64,000 nt of DNA from Desmodus rotundus (taxonomy: Eukaryota; Chordata; Mammalia; Chiroptera; Phyllostomidae). A model generated the notes under the pieces. The model did no database searches and was not told the origin of the DNA. It saw only the letters and a list, made by a program, of their open reading frames with translations. How positions within the stretch are numbered: the first letter of the stretch is position 1; the number at the start of each line of letters is the position of its first letter. The DNA lies in the NCBI RefSeq assembly GCF_022682495.2, contig NC_071390.1, positions 167,797,220 through 167,861,219 on the forward strand, given 5' to 3'. Both the position numbers and the translations under genes were made by a program. Below are positions 57,069 through 64,000 of the stretch, in pieces.

Positions 57069-58239
57069 TTGTCAGGGAATCTGGGCTGTGTCTTGAAAGT
57101 AGGGACTGAATTGTGTCGAGTTGGACATTCCAAGGTTGGGGTGGGGGCAGGCTGGAATTAAGAATTATGAGCAAAGGCTCAGAGGGGGGACAGCATGTGG
57201 CTGGTCCGGGGAAGAGGGACCCTTGAATAAAGTCATTGGACTCTTGGTGTTTTAGATATTTGCTAAAGGAGGAACTGGATCATTTAACAAAGCTCTCCTT
57301 TCCTTCCTGACTTCGGCAATCTTGCATCATGCTCCTCCTTACTTAGGACCAGGCAGTAGTCCTTAGGAACCACATCTTTGGAGGGTACCTCTAACTCTTT
57401 GACAAACTCCTTTTCTGATCATCATCCTACCACTAGCAGCTGCCTCCCTTCTATTTTGAGGGATCTATACCCCCACCTTTCCAGTTATTGCCTTCTTCTA
57501 TGCATATAGAAGATTCAGCACAGTCCCCACTTTGAGTTTTCCCTCTGAAGGCACTGGAATGTACATCACTTAATCTGTCTTTGTCTCCTACCACATCTTC
57601 CGTGGCTATGCCTCCCAGTGAACATTTGATTTTGGACGCTAGGAGGGAGAATGTTTGATGGAGCCAGAGAATCTCAAAACCCCGTTCCTGATGAAATGGT
57701 TTTGCTTTTTCTCCTCTAGCGCTGTTAAGTTTCAGGTTGCAGTCTAGGGAGTCTCTTGAAGTTAACAAATTAGACCACAAACACTATCACTGCTGAGCTC
57801 CCATGACACTATGGTATGTGAAAGGCCAGCGATATCAAGCTTGTCACATGTTTATTGGAGATCAGGCAACAAAGGAGACTTCTTAGCTGTTCAGGTCCTG
57901 CCTTGTGAGGCTGAGGGAAGCAGGAGAGTCCTGATTTGTCAGATATCCTCACCTGACAAAGGCTCCTCGAGTTGGCCGTTTTGTCCGTGCTAAAAATGAC
58001 CCCCCTTTGTCTCTCCATTCCAATTCCTTTTCATTGTCATGAGGATCAGAGGCTTTGACTATTGTTCTTGGCAAATAACCATCATCGGCTCAGGTCTCAG
58101 GAGTGAAGAACCAGGCTGGGGATGAGCACAGTTTTAGTTAGCTCCTTACCCCTCTTATCCAATGCTTCTACCTCCATCAGTGCCTTGAAATATATCTTAC
58201 CTGCCCAGTGCCTTTCCCTCTCTATTTCACAACATTAGC
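57069..58239. other. Unassigned 1.2-kb stretch
   Basis: A weak antisense L2 phrase lies at 57120-57235 ('gagttggacattccaagg..gagcaaaggctcagagg'). Opposing frames of 60-109 codons near 57450-58018 have no domain. Confidence 0.4.
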
Positions 58240-58318
58240 ATCTGTTATGTGTTAGTCTCTGGCCTAGCTCTGGGAAAGCAGTGACAAACAAGATGAGACC
58301 CTTGTCCTTCATAATCTT
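58240..58318 (-). repeat. L2 3'-end fragment
   Basis: 'gttatgtgttagtctctggcctagctctgggaaagcagtgacaaacaagatgagacccttgtccttcat' is the antisense L2 terminus. A T13 run (58318-58330) follows. Confidence 0.65.
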
Positions 58319-58330
58319 TTTTTTTTTTTT

Positions 58331-59114
58331 CCAACTCTCCCTTAGTGGGGCCTTTGCTGGGTCAGGACAGTTTTCTACACTTGAGAAGCTACTCCTTTGT
58401 TATTTTTCTGAGCAGCAGGTAGCATCGTGAACTCTTTCTGCCCTTTTATTCAATCAGCTCAACATTTTATTAACCTGAAGAGTTTGTTTTGCTCAGCAGA
58501 GCTGGAGAATTGGGTGTGTACTTCTGTTTAGATCATTTATAAAAATATTAAAGAAGGTCAATATTGGCTTAGCCTGTGGGGCTCTCTCTTGTTGCACCCT
58601 GTCTTATCTTTAAGCTGAGTCACCTGACACAGGTTAGGTGCATAGGACATATTCAACATATTTCTTGTTGATTCATTGATCCTTTTTCCTTGTCAGGCCA
58701 GCTCTCCCAACCCCAGGATGATTTGGTGTTTTGGTGGCTCTGGATCTGAAAGATTATCAGAAGGCTTTTTGGTGAGGCTAAAGAAACCATATGAATTCCT
58801 TTCTCCTAGTACCTTCAGGCGTGCCTTCTCAGGGGAGCTATGTGATCAAGCGGACCTCAATCCTGTTCCTATTCTCCTGTAGGTTTTGTTGTCTTCACAC
58901 ACAGTGAAAACTTGGATTCTAAGAGTCTTTGGGTCTCCAAATGAAACAGAGTGATCTGTCTTTCCAGGGTCTGGGAGCCAGCTTCTACATAGCCTTCTGC
59001 CAGCTTTGTATCCCTCTGGCTGCTGGTAACAAAAGTTTTGAGGGTTTTGTTCAGGAGGTCCCCACTTGGAACCTCGAGTTCAGCATGTTTATAAATTCCA
59101 GCTGATATCACTGA
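58331..59114. other. Unassigned non-coding stretch
   Basis: No repeat or exon is recognised. The frames on opposite strands (58676-58882 plus, 58869-59111 minus) overlap and lack domains. Confidence 0.4.
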
Positions 59115-59205
59115 TGCTCACTCATGCAAACATTCAGTGCCAGGACCTGTTCTAGGTGCAAAGAGCAGATGTCCCTGTGCTTAGGAATTTCTAGCTGTGG
59201 GAAGG
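59115..59205 (-). repeat. L2 3'-end fragment
   Basis: 'gcaaacattcagtgccaggacctgttctaggtgcaaagagcagatgtccctgtgcttaggaatttctagctgtggg' matches the antisense L2 terminus. Confidence 0.6.
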
Positions 59206-59291
59206 GCTCTGATGCAAACGTCCAAGGTGAGGTGGTAGAGACATGGGGCCAGGCAGGGAGGAAGAGGCTGGTTTAGACAGCATCTCCTCTC

Positions 59292-59492
59292 CACGGGTGT
59301 CCAACCTTTTGGCGTCTCTGGGCCACACTGGAAGAATAAGAGTTGTCTTATGCCACACATTAAATACATTGCGACATGCAATCACAAAAAAATCTTATAA
59401 TGTTTAAAGTAAATTTACAGCTTTGTGTTGGGCTGCATTCATAGCCATCTTGAGCCACAGGTCGCCCACAGGGCACAGGTTGGACACCCCTG
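59292..59492. mobile_element. Nonautonomous hAT-like element (201-bp MITE)
   Basis: Terminal inverted repeats of 16 bp with one mismatch: left CACGGGTGTCCAACCT, right (reverse complement) CAGGGGTGTCCAACCT. The interior contains 'ctctgggccacactggaag', 'caatcacaaaaaaatcttataatg' and 'ttgtgttgggctgcattcatagcc', typical of a widespread mammalian hAT MITE. No coding capacity. The expected 8-bp target duplication is not visible (ctcctctc on the left, gtagactg on the right), so ends or flanks may have changed. Confidence 0.8.
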
Positions 59493-59754
59493 GTAGACTG
59501 TGACATTGGACTGAATACGGCATGATAGGAGACAGGCAAGTGATGACGATCTTGATGAAGAAAGTTGTTGGCAGAGGAGACCCTGAGGTGGGATCAATCA
59601 GCTTGGTGCTTTATGAATAATTCTTGGGTGAATTTCAGTAGGATACCAGTTTCAATCATAATATCTGATTAAATACTTCTATTTAATAGCTTTAAAAATG
59701 ACTATTATTTATGAATAATCAAGTAATATGCTAGATGCTCTACATCCTCGTACA

Positions 59755-59868
59755 CTAGTTGTTAAAATGTAAGGCAAGTAGGGGCAGGGATACTTATCTG
59801 TTTTGTTCAGTGATGTGTCCCACATGCACATAGAAAGTGCTCAATGAATATTTGTGAACGAAACAAAC
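59755..59868 (+). repeat. L2 3'-end fragment
   Basis: 'aagtaggggcagggatacttatctgttttgttcagtgatgtgtcccacatgcacatagaaagtgctcaatgaatatttgtgaacg' follows the sense L2 terminus. Confidence 0.75.
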
Positions 59869-59869
59869 C

Positions 59870-60012
59870 CTTAGTGGATCTCTACAGAGGAAGTAGTGCT
59901 TTTCCTAATTTACAGACTAGAGGGCTAAGGTCCAGAGATGCTAAGTCGAGTTGGGGTTTGAACCGGAGACCGTCAGAACTGAAAACCAATGCCTTTCTGC
60001 TATGCTCTATAC
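59870..60012 (-). repeat. MIR SINE fragment
   Basis: 'ttttcctaatttacagactagagggctaaggtccagagatgctaag' and 'gttggggtttgaaccggagaccgtcagaactg' are antisense MIR core and head, head-on to the L2 tail on the left. Confidence 0.75.
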
Positions 60013-60439
60013 CCGCCGCCCCAAGCTTATTCTAGTGCTTTCAACCTCCCTGTTTCCAAAGTCTAATCCGGTCAGCATTTCTGTGAGTCAGGACTGAGGC
60101 AGGGAGTGAATCTGCCTATGCTGTTCTCCCCTGGTCATCTCAGAGGGGTCCTTTGGCAGCCCAGTCATGACGTGGCCCCACTGATTTCTGAGCTAACTTG
60201 CTGTCTTTGATATGGGCTCAGATCTTTTCAAAAAGCCAGACCTCAGACTCTGACTGCCAAAGCTTACCCTCTGAGAGGTTTTACATAAACCACGGAATCA
60301 GAGCACGGTTTATGCTCTTACACGGAGGCAGATGCACGGGAGCAGAGAGGACGGGAGCTCACAGGGACTGAATACCTGCTCTGTGACTCCCTTGTGAGGG
60401 GCATTAGTTAAAGGATTAATCTAATAATTAATAATTGTT
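60013..60439. other. Unassigned non-coding stretch
   Basis: A weak antisense MIR start may lie at 60365-60440 ('gaatacctgctctgtgactcc..ggcattagttaaaggattaatc'). Otherwise nothing is recognised. Confidence 0.4.
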
Positions 60440-60655
60440 ATAGCAGAATGATGAAGAGAATTGGTTTGGGGGCCAGGTAGATCTGGATTAAATTCTGGGC
60501 TCTAGCCCTTAGACACTATAGGACTTTAGAAAAGTTACTTAAGCTCCCTGTCTCTTTGTTATAACATGGGTCTAATGTTATCTCTCCTGTAGGCTTATTA
60601 TGAGGATTAATAAGATAAGACTTATATATACTTGCTTAAAGCCAACATTCAGTTT
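60440..60655 (+). repeat. MIR SINE
   Basis: Sense MIR: 'gcagaatgatgaagagaattggtttgggggccaggtagatctggattaaattc', 'actttagaaaagttacttaagctccctgtctctttg', 'cttattatgaggattaataagataa'. Complete head and centre. Confidence 0.85.
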
Positions 60656-61257
60656 ATGTAACTTATAACAAATTACTATACATTATTGCATCTAAGATGA
60701 CATATTTGAAGTACCATTATTTTGTGTATCACTAAGAAAAGGTGTCCCCAATTTAACTATCAGGCACTATCAATTGTCAGATACATTCTGATATCAGAGA
60801 GGAAAGATGTGGGAAACCGTACATCTTAGAATGGTTGAAATCTTATGTATGTGTTAGGTTATATAACCCACAAATAATGACAATAAATCAACAAATTACT
60901 GAAGCATCTGAGGCAAATCATTGGCTATTGTTTGTCAAATGCCTTAAAGAATCAAGTACTGACACCTTTTTTATAGCTTCTCTTAATTATTTGTGACCCT
61001 GAAAATCAAAAACAATTTTTCTTACAAGTCAAGCTGTCCCACAACAATTTCAACCAGATTGTGCTTGTTTATTCCATTCTTCAGACAATAAACAAGTGGT
61101 CAGTGTCCTCAGAACACTTACTCATCTGCTTGTTAACTTACAACTTACAATGCATTTCTTTCAGAGTAATTACATTATAATTATCTAGGCCTGCAAAACA
61201 TCTCACTGGTGTAAGGTGGATGAGTTCAGGGAATTAAGCAATTTCAAAAGTTTGCTA
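60656..61257. other. Unassigned AT-rich stretch
   Basis: Low GC with no recognised repeat or exon, bounded by a MIR and a long antisense L2. Confidence 0.4.
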
Positions 61258-62185
61258 TTCATTCATTTAAAAATATTTGTGGAGAGTATCAGATATGCTT
61301 GATCTTTTAAGAATATTGGGAATAGGACTGTGAACCTGATGAGGTACCTGCTCTCATGGAATTTGGAGAAAGACAGGTAGTAAACAAGTAACAAAGAAAT
61401 AATATATCAGATAGTAATGAAATCTATGACAAAAATAAAGCAGGCTAATGAGCTAGAAAGTGACTGATGTTGAGGCGGTTGCAGGTAGAGCAGTAGGGAA
61501 ATTTCTCTGGGGAGGTTACTTTTGAGTAGAGACCTGAAGGAACGGGGTAGGGGGAGGGAGATATTCTGCTCAGAGGCAACAGCAATTGCAAAGACCTCCT
61601 AAGATAGAAATAGGCTTGGATCATATACGAAAGAGAAATAAGTGGCGAGTGTAGTAAATGTAGGGGGGAGTGGGGGGAGGAAGGTGCAGAGGTAGGCAGG
61701 GGCTAGACCACACTGGGCATCAGCAAAGCCAGGATAGAGGGGAGTTTATTCTAATTGTAAGAGAAAACCAGTGGAGCAGGGTGGGTCATTGCTGGGTTTT
61801 TATTTTATTTTTTTCTGATTTCTGTGGACGCAGGGTAGAGAGAGAATTGTGGGGTGGGGGACAGGGGCAAGAATTGAAACAAGGGATCAGTTAGAAGGAT
61901 GCCTTTGAGATCCAGAATACACCTAGAAGTGCAGGGATAAAAATGGACAGACATGGTCAGATTAGAGCAAGTTTGGGAGGTGGAGCTCTGGGGGTATGGA
62001 TTTGGGAGGGTGAAGAAAAGAATCAAAGTTGACTCTTTGACTTTGGGACTGAGCCATAGAACGGATGGTCCTGCAGCCTCCTGGGGCAGGAAAGAGCCAG
62101 AAGGAGCACATTCAGGGTGACATCTGTGGTCAGGGTATCACCCCTGAGATGTTTGTTAGTCATTGAAGTGTAGAAGGCAGAAGGC
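61258..62185 (-). repeat. L2 LINE, long 3' fragment
   Basis: Antisense L2 over about 900 bp: 'ttcattcatttaaaaatatttgtggagagtatcag', 'aatgaaatctatgacaaaaataaagcagg', 'ggggaggttacttttgagtagagacctgaagg', 'gcagaggtaggcaggggctagaccac', 'ggcatcagcaaagccagg', then the further-upstream 'agttgactctttgactttgggactgagcc' block near 62026. This is the longest L2 copy in the window. Confidence 0.88.
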
Positions 62186-62534
62186 AGCACTGTGAGTCAA
62201 GGGTTCAGGGGACAGTCACTGTGAACAGTGTGTGGTTGGTATATTATTTAAATCTCAAGTGAGATTTTCTAGGTGAGAATGGAGACAGTTGAGAAGACGA
62301 GGAAGAGGAGCCGGAACCCACAAACAGAAGGAGTGCCCACAGAGGCTGATGCTGTGAGAAGAGGATGGATGGGTTTGCTGGTCAACCGCAAGGAGAAAAC
62401 TTATCGGAGGATTAAAGACATGGAAGCTGGGTCATACTTGCAAAGTGATGGGTCCATTGGGTCTGGGAGTCTGCTAGAGAGAGGGTCTTCCTGGGATCAA
62501 TATTGATGATGACCACAGGAGCTGCTACGTTTCA
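62186..62534. other. Unassigned, possibly an L2 continuation
   Basis: Purine-rich between 62270 and 62410. The 77-codon plus-strand frame (62273-62506) is lysine/arginine-rich because of this composition and has no domain. Confidence 0.4.
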
Positions 62535-62672
62535 TCTTCCAGACACAGGAACACAGAAAGGGACAGTGACATGGCTAAGGGACTTGGTCAAGGTGACAGA
62601 GTTATAGAGGTGGGATTTAAATGTGGCTCCAGCATCTGGGTTCTCAACCATCATACATACTTCACCTCTTTG
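62535..62672 (-). repeat. MIR SINE fragment
   Basis: 'catcttccagacacaggaacacagaaagggacagtgacatggc', 'gacttggtcaaggtgacagagttatagaggtgggatttaaatg' follow the antisense MIR core, with 'ctccagcatctgggttctcaacca' as the decayed head. Confidence 0.8.
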
Positions 62673-63514
62673 TGGGATTCTTGAAGAAGTTCCAATTAAA
62701 TGAAGTAGGGGAAAAAGAATGTTCTGTATCAAAGGAGTAGCCGGATGGAAAGTGTGCGTTGGCTTAGTGAGAAGGTATTTTGGGTCAGCCTCGCCATTTG
62801 GGAGACAGTGCCATTTTGTAAGAGGCCAGAAACAGTCATAATGAAAATAAATGTTGTTTGGAATGAAGAGAGCAGGCAGAGTTCATTTTCTCTCTTTCCC
62901 TTTCAGGTAGTTCTCAGTAACAAAGGCCACCAACCACTATTCCAATCTGATTAAACAAAAGGGGAAAAATGAAAAAAAAAAAAAAAGGCAGAGAAAAGAC
63001 TGCAAGAGCAAGTGGCAAGCTTAATCTTTGGTATTTAGAATGATGAAGAGAAGCAATATGTGAAATCCACTTAAAATATGATTTCATGTTCTAATATACA
63101 TTTTGAATTTATGGGGAACTGACTTCTGCCATTTATTCAGAGAGCAAAAAAATGCATATGCTATGCAGCTGAACTTATCACACCATAATGGGACACCTAG
63201 CATTTTTCACAAGTGATTGATCTTCCCCACCCCTTAACAGTCCTTTCCTAATTGTTACAAAAAGTGGAATACATTTCAAGCTTCTCTTGAGTTGAATTGA
63301 GCAGAAAACCAAAGAAGCCTCTAATGCTTGCTAGCTTTAGTAAGAAAAAAAAAGGTAGGGGGTGGGGAGAGTCTCCTTTATTTTACAAAAAAGGAAGAAA
63401 ATTTCAACTGGGAGAAACACCCCAGGGGTGGATATGTTAATTGGAATATTCCCCACTAAGGTTAAACAGAACTTAAACACTGTTTGAAGCCTACGTTATA
63501 TATCCCAAAATACA
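62673..63514. other. Unassigned non-coding stretch
   Basis: An A-tract lies at 62971-62986 and another A-rich run at 63343-63354. No retroposon body is recognised next to either. Confidence 0.4.
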
Positions 63515-63682
63515 TACTGAACCAGGAGGTAGAGAAACTGGGTTTTATTTCCAGCTGTGTCGTTGATTTGAACAAGTTGCTTAACCTGTCTGTGGAGCTC
63601 AGTTTATCCATCTTAAAAATGAGAAAAACAGTGTTTGCCTATATCCAACAGAATCTAAAGCAGGTCTCATGTTTAAAGTTCA
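63515..63682 (+). repeat. MIR SINE fragment
   Basis: 'gaaactgggttttatttccagctgtgtcgttgatttgaacaagttgcttaacctgtctgtggagctcagtttatccatcttaaaaatgag' follows the sense MIR head and centre in order. Confidence 0.85.
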
Positions 63683-63894
63683 GGGCTCTATTTAAATTTG
63701 AATTTTAGGGTGAGCAAATTGTCTTAAAAAAAGTTCAGAATTCTGAGAATAAATAGGAAGAGAGAGAAATAACCACTGTAGTGGTCTAGAATGTCTTGTC
63801 CTTATTTTGTACAAATCTTCCTCTGATTATATAGATCCTTGTGCTGGTTACTTTCTTGGAGCTCTTATGAAAATTGTAACTTGCAGCTCTCCAC

Positions 63895-64000
63895 CAGGGT
63901 GACCAGTCAACTCATGGTGTTTGTCTAGGACTTGCCTAGTTTAAACACTGAAAATTCCATGTCCTGGGGACTCCCTCAATCTGGGTCAAACACAGACAAT
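63895..64000. mobile_element. DNA-transposon (MER-type MITE) remnant, cut by window edge
   Basis: Starts 'cagggtgaccagtcaactc' and continues 'tttgtctaggacttgcctagtttaaacactgaaaattccatgtcctggggactccctcaatctgggtcaaac'. This matches the layout of a short mammalian inverted-repeat element whose other end would read 'ggtcaccctg'. The second terminal repeat lies beyond the window, so this cannot be confirmed here. Confidence 0.5.

Noticed and set aside
1..64000. A novel defence, secretion or metabolic gene system
   Set aside because: No operon, clustered coding frames or conserved protein motifs outside transposons were found; the content is typical of mammalian non-coding DNA.

Overview
This window looks like non-coding chromosomal DNA from a placental mammal, most likely a bat. 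It holds old mammalian repeats (MIR, L2, L1M-type, hAT-Charlie and Tigger-like DNA transposons), which place it in a placental mammal. Three tRNA-derived SINEs near 29.0, 30.8 and 34.7 kb carry the head sequence and A/B boxes I associate with the chiropteran VES family, and these point to a bat. No protein-coding exon, RNA gene or promoter of a host gene could be supported. Every long open frame that could be explained lies in a transposon or is antisense to one, and the rest are short chance frames. The window is best read as intergenic or deep intronic sequence.

Layout: 0-25 kb is mostly unassigned sequence sprinkled with MIR and L2 fossils, a well-preserved MER20-type hAT element at 13.7 kb with an intact 8-bp target duplication, and old L1 3' ends at 2.1, 19.6 and 20.9 kb. 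From 25.8 to 35.5 kb lies a cluster of younger and nested insertions: a bat-type L1 3' UTR remnant, three minus-strand VES SINEs (two inside MIRs, one inside an L1), a candidate mariner-like MITE inside another MIR, an L1 with a 5' inversion, and a Tigger-like remnant inside that L1. From 36 to 50 kb come MIR, L2 and L1M fossils, with one possible LTR remnant near 43.4 kb. From 50.9 to 56.4 kb is a nearly full-length L1 with a recognisable 5' UTR, an ORF1 lacking its middle, a broken ORF2 of normal overall length, and a 3' UTR with an A-rich tail. From 56.4 to 64 kb are more MIR and L2 fossils, a 201-bp hAT-like MITE at 59.3 kb and a DNA-transposon remnant at the right edge.

No genes act together here. 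What can be read is a relative insertion history: MIR and L2 are oldest, then hAT/Tigger and L1M, then the L1 with inversion, then VES SINEs. The most notable items are the L1 whose ORF1 has lost its coiled-coil region, the twin-primed L1 interrupted by a SINE, the mariner-like insertion splitting a MIR, a 26-bp palindrome inside an L2 copy, and two co-linear related blocks 2.5 kb apart. I found no convincing evidence of an undescribed functional system. Repeat family names come from memory of consensus sequences and should be confirmed with a repeat-library search.
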